From: Cornus controversa
Lineage: Eukaryota; Streptophyta; Magnoliopsida; Cornales; Cornaceae
Direction: 5' to 3'
Length of the DNA: 64,000 bases
NCBI GenBank assembly: GCA_026545225.1
Contig: CM048845.1
Span: forward strand, 13,950,501-14,014,500
The notes under the pieces are model-generated. The model saw only the letters and a program-made list of their open reading frames with translations. It made no database searches and was not told the origin of the DNA. Shown here in pieces: positions 35,836 through 47,298 of this stretch. A program made the translations under genes and the position numbers. Numbering within the stretch: the first letter of the stretch is position 1; each line of letters begins with the position of its first letter.

Positions 35836-37400
35836 ATGATTCATTTTATTAGCAGTAGACTTCAACATACAAGGCATATTGCTTCAATTAAATGCCATGT
35901 ATATTTGTTTTCAACCTCATCAGTCAGTCCCATCTTTAATACTTCAAATTCAACAGACCCACAATCTCTTACAATCTCTTACCTATTAAACTCATGTGGG
36001 TTGTCCTTAGAATCAGCCATTTCAGCTTCTAAGAAGCTCCAATTTGAAAAATGGGACCAACCAGACTCAGGCCCTGTTTGGCAGAGCTTTTGCTTCGGCT
36101 TTTACGCAGAAGAAAAAGAGAAGCAGAAGCTAAATCAGGAAGCTGGTACCCCCAGCTTCCTTTAAATACTCTTTTTGGACTCCGAAGCTCTTCCGCCGTA
36201 CCAAGCCAAACACTCTCCAAAACGGCTTTTGAGCTTAAAAAGCCGAAAGCTGTTTTTCAAAAGCCAATCCAAACAGGGCCTCAGTCTTGAACCTTTTGAA
36301 AACCCATGGTTTAACTCAGACCCATATAAAAAATCTGATAACAAATCGTCCTCTGATACTTCTAGCTGATCCACACAAAACCCTCAAACCCAATATTGAG
36401 TTGTTTGAATCTTTAGGACTTTCTGGCAATGACCTTGTAAAAGTGCTCAAAAAACATCCGGGTGTGCTTGAAACTGATGCACATACATTTGTTGGGCTTT
36501 TCAAAACTTATGGTTTCAGCGAAAAGCAAATTTCAAGCTTAACTATGCAGCGTCCAACTTTATATTCAATCAATGCACACAAAATCTTGAAGCCTAAGTT
36601 GGAATATTTAAAATCTTTGGGCTTTTCAGAAGCAGAAATTGCACAGATATTGTCATATGAATCAAATATCCTTATAAGAAGCCTTGAAAACCAAATTATA
36701 CCTTGTGTTGAAGTCATTACACGAATTGTTGAAAACAATCAAAGCATGCAAGCAAATACTTTGCTTTAATTTGGAGAAGGTGCTGGAACCAAATATTACA
36801 ATCTTATTGAATCGTGGTGTACCCATGTCGAACGTTCGAAAATTGTTTATGATTCAACCAAAGTCCCTAGTTTTAAGAAGTTATCAATTTAGTGAGGTGG
36901 TCAGTGAAGTTGAAAAAATGGGGTTTGATCCCACGAATCTGCTATTTGTGTTAGCCATCCGTTCGATTGCACTCATGAGCAAATCACTTTGGGAGCACAA
37001 ATTGGTAGTTTATTCTAGTTTTGGATTGTCAGAAGATGACATTATTGCAGCATTCAAGTTACAACCGATGTGCATGCTTGTTTCAGAGAAGAAAATCAGG
37101 AAATTAATGGGCTTCTTTGTTAATCAGCTGAAATTGAACCCTAAAGTGATTTCTAAGAAGCCAGATCTTTTGCTACTTAGCTTGGAGAAGAGGATTGTTC
37201 CAAGGTGTTCAGTTCTGCAACTTTTGATGTCGAAAAACCTGATCAAGGGAGATATGAGTTTATATTATGCACTTAAAATGCCTGAAAAGATGTTCGTGGG
37301 GAGGTTTGTGAGCAAGTATCAGAATGTGATTCCTGAAGTCGTTGAGGCACATCAAGGCAAGATACAATTTCAAGGGTTTTCCATTAATTTAAGAACATGA
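35836..37400 (+). pseudogene. mTERF-family gene, disrupted by a MITE and a frameshift
   Basis: mTERF proteins are helical-repeat nucleic-acid-binding proteins acting in plant mitochondria or plastids in organellar gene expression. The chosen start (MIHFISSRLQHTRHIAS) begins a basic, Ser/His-rich leader typical of organelle targeting. It is followed by SYLLNSCGLSLESAISASKK. After the MITE come mTERF repeats: NLITNRPLILLADP (36330), LSGNDLVKVLKKHPGVLE, GFSEAEIAQILS (36640), RGVPMSNVRKL (36815), GFDPTNLLFVLAI, GLSEDDIIAAFKLQP (37030). The end LSLEKRIVPRCSVLQLL and QGKIQFQGF stops at TGA 37398-37400. Two lesions: the MITE at 36070-36280, which brings a TAA at 36163, and a one-base shift near 36730-36745. 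Without them the product would be about 445-450 residues, normal for the family. Splicing-out of the MITE cannot be excluded. Confidence 0.92.
36070..36280. mobile_element. PIF/Tourist-like MITE, copy 2, inside the mTERF exon
   Basis: 211 bp, ends GGCCCTGTTTGG and CCAAACAGGGCC. Target duplication TCA at 36067-36069 and 36281-36283 is itself one Ser codon of the mTERF frame. It is very similar to copy 1, 0.9 kb upstream. Confidence 0.94.
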
Positions 37401-38700
37401 ATGGTTGTAATATTTGTGGAATTTAAGAACAGCTTCACTATCATGTATTACAACAAGTCTATAGCAACTGACCATTGGGGGCTTATATGGTTGTTGTAAG
37501 GGGTAGCAGCAGTGGCAGTATAAAATACAGCTCAGGAGAAGTTCTCCTAGCATCCATTAGTTCCGAAGGAGGAACAACATCAATTGAAGTATTGCAAAGT
37601 CCTATTTACCAAGGCATTTTGTAGAAGTTTGCTTTTTATGCTTTAAGATTGATTTAGTTCAATTTGTCCAATTTAAGTATCATTCTGTTCTTTTACGACG
37701 CTGTCTTGACAATCCCATTTGTTTCCACCTAATATTTTTTACTTGAACAACTAGTTCTTTGGTTTGCATTGACCCATATGATTTGTTCTGCATAGCACAT
37801 TGTACAGAGCTGTCATTTTCTCAAATAGAGAAACTTAATGTAGGTGGTTGCTCTTTACTAACGGCTTGGCATCCTCTCCTTGCTTGATCAACTCCACTTT
37901 CAGAAGCTTCCAGGTATTTGAGTTTATCAACTGATCATAAAATTATTTGACTTCTTCCTAGAGCTTGTGCTTTGATGGGTGTTATGCGAGACTTGCCAGG
38001 TTAAGTAATGCAATACTCACCATGTAAAATAAGACCACTATTAATTTAATTTTAGATGATGGCATTCTTGTATCAAATGCATGGTGCCTGTTTCGAGGGC
38101 TTAAGCTCAGCCCCATTGCATAGGCTTTGCCTGCATCTATCCACTATAAAGGTATGATAGAGTGTGGGCATCCTTTAATGCCTGAAGTACATTTTTTGAT
38201 TCAGCTGACAAAAACTTGCATTCTCCCAAGCTGACTTGCACTTCATTATCAGGCATTTCTGTATTCGTCTTTTTCAGATGTGGGAGAAGTGACTTGTTCA
38301 TGTTGAACATTCTCAGTCTCTCTCAGACGTTATTTCCCTGTACCCTCTCTAAGTTCTGTAGATTTTCTTTACTGTGTACTTGGAGCTGAGACTTTTCCTC
38401 AGCCAGAATTAAGATGCTATTGTGTCCCAATGTTGGTTTGTGACTATCTCCAATGGCTAAATTCTCATCAAATTCTGCATCCACCAACCTCCGTTTTTGT
38501 ACCTTCATTGATTGGTACATACACCAACATTTCAAGCTTTTACTCATCCATAGATATCCCCAGGGTGGAATGTGGCAGACCTCAGGCATAGCAAAGGTAG
38601 CTCTGTTCAGCTCAAATCTCCTTCACAGTTTTGAACCCACGGAGCTACTACTTATTCTATCCATCCTATCAATGCCTGTCATTAGAAAATCTGTTTAGAA
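37401..38700. other. mTERF downstream region, partly duplicated at 48240
   Basis: 37780-38030 (GCATAGCACATTGTACAGAG, TTAATGTAGGTGGTTGC) matches 48240-48490. 38031-38700 is absent from that second copy and shows no coding family. It includes GCATGGTGCCTGTTTCGAGG, a phrase of repetitive look. Confidence 0.55.
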
Positions 38701-38729
38701 AAAAAAATGCTAACTTATTAGCAGTTTTG

Positions 38730-39000
38730 GTTTGTCCAAGGATGAAAGACTTTTAAAAAGCATTTGAAAGAAGTAAACTAGGGAAATTATGATTTCCTTG
38801 TGAACAAACAGCAATTTTTGAGCCTTTCCCTGGCATCTGGATCTATTAAGGGGGATATAATTCTTGTATCCATAGTGAAATAAATATTTTATGGAGTGTT
38901 TTGTGACCAATTATCAGCACATGATTCCTGAAAGTTCTTCAGGCTCAGGGAAGCGCGATAGATTTTCAAGTGAACAAGGAAATTCATGATAGAGTAGCAT
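38730..39000 (+). pseudogene. mTERF C-terminal relic 1
   Basis: Near 38890-38990 the sequence reads FVTNYQHMIPE in one frame and LQAQGSAIDFQVNKEIHD in the next, the end of an mTERF protein (compare SKYQNVIPEVVEAHQGK in the gene upstream). The rest is too decayed to read. It marks a former tandem neighbour of the mTERF gene; the same relic recurs at 48510-48790. Confidence 0.7.
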
Positions 39001-39512
39001 ATTTATGAAAAACCAGCTGGTATTAGCTGAGTTACACACTGCTGTTTAGCAGGAAACTTTTTGTGACATTATTTTGCAGCAGTATTGTGTATTAGAGCAA
39101 GGAACTTAAAATAATGAATTGTGATTTCTTAGCACTATTTTTCTTTTTCTTTGATGCAAATATTGCTCCAATTTGGGTCTAGTCTTTTCCTCCAATCACC
39201 TGCACGGGCAGGTAATAGATTAGCTACTTTTTATTATATAATGGCATTCAAGTAAATTCGGCTATCTCAAGCTTTATTATTTGATTTAACTTCTAATTCA
39301 TTTATTTCTTGAACATCGTAATGGTTTTCTGAAAGGGATGCTTTGTTATTCTGTTTGCAGTTCATTTTCTGTTCAACTTGTTTGATTTGCATTCTTTTTG
39401 ATTCATATTTAGCCCAGTATCAGTTGTGTTGTTAATGCTATTTCAGTGCTACTTTTACATATTAAAACAATGGGCTTCATGGAACACATTCAACTTCTAC
39501 TTTACTAAAGCG
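39001..39512. other. Stretch without recognised genes
   Basis: AT-rich non-coding sequence. Nothing recognised. Confidence 0.4.
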
Positions 39513-39590
39513 CACTACAAGAAAATGTGGTTATAGCGGCTAAATTTTAGTGGCGGCCAAAACTAAGTCGCCACCTAAACCCTTTTCTAG
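39513..39590 (+). mobile_element. CACTA-type left terminus
   Basis: Starts CACTACAAGAAAATGTGG and continues with GCGGC/GCCGC-like subterminal motifs (TAGCGGCTAAA, AGTGGCGGCC, AGTCGCCACC). The terminus and motifs are those of a CACTA element. No matching right end was found, so the element is truncated or its other end lies out of sight. Confidence 0.65.
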
Positions 39591-40252
39591 CCTTATTTGA
39601 CGTGCTATGTGATCTTTTCTAACTGCCCTTTCATTTCTCTCTCTCCTCGCATGAAAATTGGGAAAAGGGACACAATTTCATTTCACCATTTCACTCTCTC
39701 AACAGCCCATTTCTCTCTCTCTCTTGATCCTCCCTCTCACGATTCTATCAGAATTTCGTCTCTCACACTCTCTCTCTCATCCAAACTCTGCTCGCTACGC
39801 CAAATGGAGATTGAATGCATCCTCTTCGATTCCAATTGTCAAATCTGTCACTTTGCTGGTATTGTTTCCCAACTACTTTACTATTTGATTTCCTTTGTTT
39901 TTGCAAAGTTCTTTATGCATGGCTAGTTTTTGATCTATTGAATCAACAAAATAGTTAGAGAGAGAGAGAGTGTGTGTTATGAGAGAACGACTCGTGGAGC
40001 CTTGGTCGTTATGTTGCTTCCAGTGAGCTCTTTAAATGAAAATCCTAGCATCTCATTTTGTTTGCTAGCCCCCGCCTCAAGTCCGACAAGTTTCGATCTT
40101 CAGGTGAGTGAGTCTTTTCTCATCGATCTCATTCGAGTCTCAAACCTACATTGCTCTCTCTCTCTCTCTTCTCAATCTTTTCAACTTCTGACTTTTTCTT
40201 GTGCTGCCTTAAATTTTTCTTTGAATTCGTGCTTCAAACGTGCGTGAACGTA
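39591..40252. other. Leader-like non-coding stretch
   Basis: CT-rich, CTCTCTC-containing sequence with scattered ATGs, similar in flavour to plant 5' untranslated leaders. No protein family. It may be material carried by the CACTA element or the original flank of block B. Confidence 0.4.
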
Positions 40253-41377
40253 CAAGTTTATCAAAATCATTGATATTATGACAATTCATATTTTTTTTGA
40301 TTACAAATGCCCTATTTTGCAGAGCACTATGCAGTTAATGGGATGCAAAGTGTGACATGCGTTCTCTAATTTTTCTTAGTCCATTAATTATATGTTTTAG
40401 TATATGATGTTTTCTTTGTATTTTCATATTTTTGGTTACTTATTTACATGTGATTGTATAGATTAAATTTGCATAGTTTTTCTTTCGAACATAAGAGGAC
40501 GGACAATGAGTCAATGACATTTTCTTCCTTTTGAAATATTGTGCTAACTAAAGATGGTTGTGTTAATCAACCAAATTGGTGCTAGATTCTTGCATTAATG
40601 ATACATTGATGAGCTCTGCTTCTCGTCTGTGGGCTTCACAATTGCCATCTTAGTATTGTAGGACTGAGTTGAAATCAAGCTTATTGATTAATAGTTCACT
40701 GGGAGTATAATAAGAGGGTTTAAGCTTTTCTGAGAAAAGTTAAAATCATTTATCCTATTTTATCTGCAGTTCTGCACTTGGTGCTGCATTTTTATGTAGT
40801 TTGTTGGGGGAATATTAGTAAAATTTTCATGTTTCTTTTGCCTGAGAGCATATAGAACAAATTTTCTTATAGTCATGAAACATATCAATTCTCTGATTCT
40901 AAATTTAATTTATTACTTTTAACCATTAGTGGTTGATCACCTATCACAGCATAAATATGAGATATCAAGGTGAATGATAATGAGAAAAAAGGAAAAGGAA
41001 AAGAACCACATTAATATGATAAGGAGAAAAGAGGTATTATGCCCCAAAAAGAAAAGCTTCCAAGCATGCAGTCAGGACAGAACAATCTCTTAATCTGATC
41101 GACATGTCCTTTAATCATCGAAAATTACGCTCCTGCACACATAAGATTCTTCTAACAAAATGGAATACATGATTTATGTAAACAAAATATTTTAACTAAT
41201 CTTAAATTTTACCCCCTGATTTTTCTTTTTTTTTGTTGAGGGAAATGAGATCTCAGAATCATTTAATTTATGTTTAATGAAGTGAATGCAATGTCATTAT
41301 GATTCTGTTAGTTTCAATCGTTTTATAGTGTCACAATGCTGTCAAGATAATACTAATGATTCTTGGAGCCGTTACAG

Positions 41378-41669
41378 GTTGAGTTGAATGGAAAGAATGC
41401 AACAGCCCTCTACAAGTTATTAAAATCAGAGAAAGGATGGATACTTCAGGATGGCATCAAATGGAACTGCACAAAGTTTTTGGTAAACAAATAAGGGTAA
41501 GTTGTGGAGAGATATGCTCTTACAACATCACCTTTTAAAATTGAGGTTTGAAAATTATTTATTATTGATAATTTTTGGTTCTGATGAATTGCGAACATCA
41601 GAATTTATTTATCTCTTGTTTCTTTTCCTTTTGCACACAGACACGCAGAATTTGTTAAGATCTTCTTGA
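41378..41669 (+). pseudogene. Glutathione peroxidase 3' exons, copy B
   Basis: Same exons as at 5905-6192. Reads [20 protein letters not shown], then KWNCTKFLVNK, TAA GGG TAA, and VVERYALTTSPFKIE; the last exon ends NLLRSS-TGA at 41669. It keeps the catalytic Trp-Asn pair (KWN). Both inactivating stops are shared with copy A. Copy B keeps the FKIE end better, while copy A keeps YAPTTSP. Confidence 0.88.
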
Positions 41670-42004
41670 GCATCAAGGTTGGATGTTGTATTCCACCTTA
41701 TATAATTAATATGTTATACAAGCTGATACTGTGATCCTTTTAATACATGCACTACTTTACTTTGCAGTGTAGTTATTGTTTCTCCTTGTATGTTTACGTT
41801 TTTGTGTAGTTATTATATTTACGTTTGTATTGAAAATCTTTTTGCCTTCAGTAAGCATGAAAGTAAATAGTTGTATCTAAGAAATATCACGTCACTTGTA
41901 TGTTTGGATTAATGCTCCAAATTTTATCCTGCGGTATATGGTACCTGCTTTCTTTGGCATGCACTGAGAATTCTTGAGTAAATATGCTCTTCTCTTGCGC
42001 TGCT

Positions 42005-42555
42005 TTAAGATAGCATAGAGTCTGAAAAGATTGCAACTGCCGACGGTGATGCTGCCCAAGCAAAGGAATTGTTGCACCGCTTCAAAGTATATGTTCAGTT
42101 CTGACATTGTTATTTTCATTTAGTATGATAAGTACATGTCTTGGTTTAGTTTTCCTGTGCCACTTTTCTAATATTACACTGTTGCCTTTCATTTATAGGA
42201 TGCTTCTGTGAAGGTAAAGCCTAAAGTTGAAAAGAAATGTATAGACTATATGTGAGAAAGTTAAAGAAAAACAAGTTATTGGGAATTACTGAAGTTTGTA
42301 CCAAAGCAATAGGATTTTGATGGTTTAGCTTATGTGCTATTAATGAAGGTGATATATGCTGGTCTTGTGGTTGTTAGCGGTGGTGCAGACTTCACAATGT
42401 GGTTACTTCTTGGATTTGTGGTATTTTCTATGTTCCTTTCACTTGATAAATAGTAAACATTATGGTTACTTCAGTCCAACAAACACTGAACTTCTTTTAC
42501 TGGATGGCAGGTTGCAAATCTTGTACTTGTGGCAGCAGAAACATAGAGGTAAAAG
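42005..42555 (+). other. Exon-like segments of copy B
   Basis: Counterparts of 6528-7080: SEKIATADGDAAQAKELLHR (42013-42085), DASVKVKPKVEKK (about 42199-42237) and VANLVLVAAET (42512-42545). Copy B preserves the middle segment without the one-base loss. Gene family not recognised. Confidence 0.35.
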
Positions 42556-42846
42556 AACTGAACTTTTCATTTTATAGACGATTTGTGTCGGAAGGTTATT
42601 TCAGCTTTTTACACTGATCTTTTTGAAAACTGTTTCCTGTGTATATTATGCATGTATGTATCTCTGTTATTCTTGATGTGCAATCTTCTGTTTGCATTTC
42701 AGTGTCTTTACATGACTCTTAGAGAAATCATTTTCTTGGACTCGTGCATTAATTGTTTGACTTTGGACTTTCTCGTGATTTTTTTCCTGTCTTGATTTGA
42801 TACTGTTATTTTATTCCCTCAGAGTTAAATGTAAAAGTCTCAAGTG

Positions 42847-43620
42847 TTTCTTGGGTTGATATTGGTGTTGCCGGTAACTGTTGAAGAGATTTGTAAGAAA
42901 TACTTGTGTATGAATGCTCTAATAAACTTTTAAAATGAGCATACATTGAAGAAATTTGATAGGAATTTCATCTGCTCCTAGTATTAAAAACAATATTCTC
43001 TTGACAACTCTAAGTGACATTTAATCATGTTAACTGTTGGTCTGCTCAGTCATTGTGATTTCTGGAGTTCCTGTGCAATTACTGGGTAATTCACAATCTT
43101 GCATACTGTAATCCAGGCAATTTATTTATGTTGCAGTGAATAGCATCATCACAAATTAGTTTTGTTGCTATCAGTAGTTCACTTTTAGAACTCGGCCGAG
43201 GTACAAGTTTTACTTGGATAAAATCATGTTCAGATTATTGTACCTTGTGCCTTAACCAACAATTTAATTAACGTTTTTTTTTGTGTTAGCCATATACATC
43301 TATTTATGCCTTAACCAGTAGAACTCGAAAATGTTTTTTACAATCCAGCAGACTCGGAAAGACTACTTCACGAAATATTTTTTGTTTGAATTTGTTTACA
43401 AATATTAACTACTTGTGGTCGATCAAAAGGTGTAAAGGTGTTTTTGTGTGTATTTTTGCTTATGCTTTCATTTTATTTCTCGTTCATCTACACACATATT
43501 CTTATATATGTGTGTGTGTATGTGTGTTGTATATATTCATATTTATCACTTCTAAAGTTTCCAAATTCTTTCTGATTGTATCTATGTATGATGATGGCGA
43601 ATTGTTGACTGGTTTTAACC
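42847..43620. other. Flank of copy B, including its 43290-43435 tail
   Basis: 42847-43289 has no counterpart in copy A. 43290-43435 matches 15370-15515. A (TG)n-rich run lies at 43500-43530. No coding family. Confidence 0.5.
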
Positions 43621-43938
43621 TGATATGGGAAATTCAGACTACTAGGACGTCCAATGGGCAAAGGAATCAAAAGCTAAGATAAAACCAAAGGGGTAATTAC
43701 TTGTTGGAAAAGACAAAGATTACTTCTCCTACAAGAACACGACCACCATCGCTCTCGTATAGAAAGGAAAGTTGGGGCATATCCAAAGGTACGCCTAAAT
43801 TACATATAGAATTACTTTATGTTCTATATCCTATCAAGCACTGACTTGATGTCGGAGTGACCCCGGCCGACACCTCGATGGTCCTAACTACTCTGTCTTG
43901 CAGGAAGCTCGTGCTAGACTGGATTGTGTGAATTTCTA
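43621..43938 (+). repeat. 5' LTR
   Basis: Begins TGATATGGGAAATTCAG. The end is approximate (TTCTA where the partner has ATACA), about ten bases before the primer site. Confidence 0.8.
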
Positions 43939-43948
43939 CTTCAACTAT

Positions 43949-43966
43949 TGGCGCCGTTTGTGGGAA
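43949..43966 (+). other. Primer binding site, TGGCGCC type
   Basis: TGGCGCCGTTTGTGGGAA, one of the classic plant primer sites of Athila/TAT gypsy elements. It differs from the Met-tRNA site of the other elements here. Confidence 0.82.
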
Positions 43967-44418
43967 GTGATTAGTTTCCTTAAAGAAATTACGGTTCGGA
44001 CGCAATCCTTTGGACGTGCCAAAAATGACCAATGATCAACGCAAAAATAACTCAACACCGCTTACGCACTATAGCGACCCATGAAGCTGGTGCATTGTAG
44101 CATTGAAGCCACTGGCGACCTGCTGTAGCGGACGATCCAGAAGTCGTTTCCATGCATACACGGTTCTCTTAGTTTTCTCTAATGCGGTGTTTGGACATTG
44201 GGTAAGATTTTAGTTTAGGAGACAATTATATTCATGCAAACACACATCAAGTAATTGAGATTTGAGAATTATGCTTATGGAGAATAGCAGGCATTGGATA
44301 TTACGTGTCAGCGATTGTAAATATACACAGCAGCGAGGTGTGACCATGAGATTTGGATGGTTGATTTGCAATAACTATACCTAGTAACGACGTGGCAGCG
44401 GGGTACTAACACATGGTT

Positions 44419-45165
44419 TCAATTACAAGATCCCTCATTGATCAATATGTAATGGTTATGAAGAAACAAATGCGATCGAGCATGGATTGATATGCAAAGC
44501 AGATACCCAACGACGTCGATAGCACCTTGGTACCCCGCAGGTCCCGTCGCCGCCGCTGCCCAGCAAAGGCTTTGGGTCACCGCCAAAGTAGCGATCCCAT
44601 CCATAATGCGGTTGATACTGACTTTATGAAGCCAATGCACTGGAGTGTTGAGGCCATGCACCACGTACATATTTCGTTCATCTTTTGCAAACACATCGAC
44701 CTACTGTAGGAACCGCTAGAGACGCAGGTGCAGTACAAGGAATGCTCTACAAGTTCACGGAGGAGGCGCATGGAGATAATGTACGCCTCCTCAAGCCTTC
44801 GTGATCTCTCCGCAGCCCAAACCTCGGCTGCCATGTCCAAGACCGCTCGGCCGGTGAAGGTAATACCCTTACAACTCCCTAACACGACGCCATCGTCGCC
44901 GTCGGCTGTTCCTCTGATCTCGAGTGGATCGAGTTCTTCTTCCCTTGTTACTGTTGGATACGAACCTACAGATGGCGGGAATACTTTCAAATCGATCATG
45001 GGCGGTGTCACTGTCAGTATCCTGCTCATCCCTCAGATTTTGGTTTCATGCCTATATTTGTGTATGCCATATTTGGGTCATCCAGTAACATTGGTTTCCT
45101 TCTTGGTCTCTAATGTCTTGAGCAACATGGTTGATTCTTCCACAACCGAAGCAACACTAGCTAAC
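44419..45165 (-). pseudogene. Unidentified coding-like island
   Basis: A GC-richer stretch with long open frames on both strands. The minus strand reads 45029-44577 (SYPTVTREEELDPLEIRGTA, FTGRAVLDMAAEVWAAERS, RLEEAYIISMRLLRELVEH). With a shift it continues to 44419 (VSINRIMDGIATLAVTQS, then GPAGYQGAIDVVGYLLC). The plus strand is open 44710-45165 (SAAMSKTARPVKVIPLQLP). The minus frame has balanced helical composition and looks more like a protein; the plus frame is Ser-rich, as an antisense would be. I recognise neither. It continues beyond the hAT insertion at 45892-45946. It may be a host gene fragment captured by the LTR element. Confidence 0.4.
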
Positions 45166-45883
45166 CTAAGAAGCACGAACACGGACACGGACACGGACAC
45201 GGGTACGACACGGACATGGCGACACGGCAAATTTCAAAAAACACAACACATACACGGCGGATATACGGCTATAAAATAATATATTAATATATATTTAACA
45301 AGTTAACCAATATCCACAATACCATAAATTTAACAATAAAAAAAGAATAAATTACACAAATACTTTAATTTATTATCAAATAATTAATGTATTTTCAAAA
45401 AGGGTGTTCATTATATTCAAACCTACTACTAGAATCTTGCACATTACTCATTTTTTTAATAACAAACAAATAAATTTAAATACAAAATATCAAATAAACC
45501 AACATGGCTTTATGTTAAATAATGTTCTATTGACTTTTTTATTTTTTGTTTTTAAATTTATTATTTAGGAATTTTATCTAATTATTTTTTATTTTTAAAA
45601 TTTTTTATTTTAGAAAATACTATATTTATAGAGAATATGGCATAACAGTCATATTAAATGGTATATATGTCATTATAGTTATTTCAAGGGGTCAAGATGT
45701 CAACTTTTAGAAGATGAGGAGGGGCTGAAATGCTAAAAAAAATAGTTCAAAGAGATCTTTTTGTAACTTTGAAAAAGTTCAGGGATTTTTTTGCACTTTT
45801 AAAAATTACAAAATATATCCCACCATGTTCCTAGCGTGTCCTATCCATGTCCTTGCTTTGTCCCCGCCGTGCCAAGTTTCTAG
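45166..45883. mobile_element. hAT-type non-autonomous element
   Basis: Perfect eight-base target duplication TAGCTAAC at 45158-45165 and 45884-45891. Imperfect inverted ends: CTAAGAAGCACG and the complement of GTGCCAAGTTTCTAG. The left end is followed by repeated ACACGG units (45178-45215) and the right end by their counterpart (GTGTCC, GTCCTTGC). The interior is AT-rich, without ORFs. Eight-base duplications are characteristic of hAT elements. Confidence 0.85.
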
Positions 45884-45946
45884 TAGCTAACAGTAGCAGC
45901 TTTCCATATTTCTGTTCTGGGGCCAATGCCAAGAAACCCATCAAAG

Positions 45947-46032
45947 TTAGAGGTGAGATATTAGTTAAAGAGCTTATATATATAGCAATATTTAGAGGTG
46001 AGATATTAGTTAAAGAGCTTATATATATAGCT
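45947..46032 (+). repeat. Tandem pair, 45-bp unit
   Basis: TTAGAGGTGAGATATTAG starts at 45947 and again at 45992, each followed by AAAGAGCTTATATATATAGC. Confidence 0.92.
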
Positions 46033-46385
46033 ATTGTATTGCTTAAACTTCTCCTTTTTGGTTTCCTATGCATCTGAAAATCTCATAGCCATGACCCGTT
46101 TTCCTTGATGGGTGAGTGATTAAATCAAGACACTGTCCTTTGCTGATATTTTTGATGCACTGAAACGCAAGAACCCATGTCTATAGCAATAATCTTTTCT
46201 TCATATAGCTTCAAAACTCTGTTTGGGGGACACAGTAAGTGTGAGTATGTGTGTTAAATAGAAAGCTATTAGAAGTCCGAAGACAATAAATGAATTCTTT
46301 TAACTTTTTGCCAAAAGAAGAGGAAGAAAGAGATGGAGTTTAACTGAAAACTTGGAAGAGAGTAGATATTGGTCTTGAAAAAGAT

Positions 46386-46687
46386 GGGATGAATGAATTC
46401 TGAAGACATTGTTTGATCCCACTGCGGCACACCTCATGAGAGAGTCTTTAATGAAAAGAGCGGGATGGATGAATTCTGAGATCACTACTAAACCCTACGG
46501 AGCTCATCTCATTAGAGGACCCTTAATTAAAAGGGCGGGATGGATGAGTCTTGAGATCATTACTAAACCCTACAAGGCTTACCTCATTAGAGGGTCCTTA
46601 ATGAAAAGGACAGGATGGATGAATCTTGAGATCACTATTAAACCTCACATGAGTTCATCCTGTTAAGGGGCCCTTATTGAAAAGAGC
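46386..46687 (+). repeat. Four tandem 75-bp units
   Basis: Units begin GGGATGAATGAATTC, GGGATGGATGAATTC, GGGATGGATGAGTCT and AGGATGGATGAATCT at 46386, 46462, 46537 and 46612. Being 75 bp, the unit keeps frame and yields an 85-codon open frame (46409-46666) that need not be a gene. It lies upstream of the 3' LTR, where TAT-type elements often have tandem repeats. Confidence 0.92.
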
Positions 46688-46972
46688 GGGCTGAAAGAAG
46701 CCCGAGACCATTATTATAATCTTAAAGGGATTTATCCTTATCGAAGGGATAGGCTAAAACAAAGTCGGAGATATATCTCCTTCCTTTATTAAAGAGATGA
46801 AAGTTCAAGAGAAAATAAAAGTTGCACATCCTGATAAAAAAGTAAGCTAAGCTCAGTTTTCAAGTGAAAAGACACTCTCAAAGAGAGGCTACGTCAAATT
46901 GAAAAGCGAAAAGAGCAAAAACAACTTGACATTCCCTATGTTTGGCAAGCAAACTCGAAAATGAGGGGCAAC

Positions 46973-47298
46973 TGATATGGAAAATTCAAACTAATAGGAA
47001 GTCCAAAGGGCAAAGGAGTTAAAAACTAAGATAAACCCAAAGGGGTAACTACTTGTTGGAAAAGACAGAGATTTCTTGTCCTATAAGAACACCGCCACCA
47101 CTGGCACTCTCCTCTAAAAAGGAAAGTCGGGGAACATTCAAAGGTACGCTTAAATTACATACATAATTACTTTTTGTTCTATATCATATCAATCACTAAC
47201 TTGATTGTCGAATTGACCTCAACCGGCACTCCGCTGATATTGGTCCTAACTCCTCTGTCTTGTAGGAAGCTCGCATTAGACCAGATCGTGTGGATACA
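46973..47298 (+). repeat. 3' LTR
   Basis: Starts TGATATGGAAAATTC, ends GTGTGGATACA, followed by TAACC. 326 bp. Confidence 0.88.

Larger units (their letters stand above)
40253..42846. repeat. Duplicated host block, copy B (uninterrupted)
   Basis: Matches 1731-2224 joined to 5231-7370. The site of the 3-kb LTR insertion is intact here (AAGCTTATTGATTAATAG at 40678). About 130 bp present in copy A (around 1850-1910) are missing after ACATGCGTT. Confidence 0.88.
43621..47298 (+). mobile_element. Non-autonomous LTR element with a gypsy-type primer site
   Basis: LTRs 43621-about 43938 and 46973-47298 share GATATGG, AAGGGGTAA, TACTTGTTGGAAAAGACA and CTGTCTTG/AGGAAGCTCG. Target duplication TAACC flanks it (43616-43620, 47299-47303). 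The primer site TGGCGCCGTTTGTGGGAA (43949-43966) is the kind used by Athila/TAT-type gypsy elements. The purine tract AAATGAGGGGCAAC precedes the 3' LTR. No gag or pol is visible. The interior instead holds a coding-like island (44419-45946) interrupted by a hAT-type element and a 75-bp tandem repeat. Confidence 0.87.

Noticed and set aside
46409..46666. 85-codon ORF
   Set aside because: Open only because the 75-bp tandem unit is a multiple of three; no start context or family.
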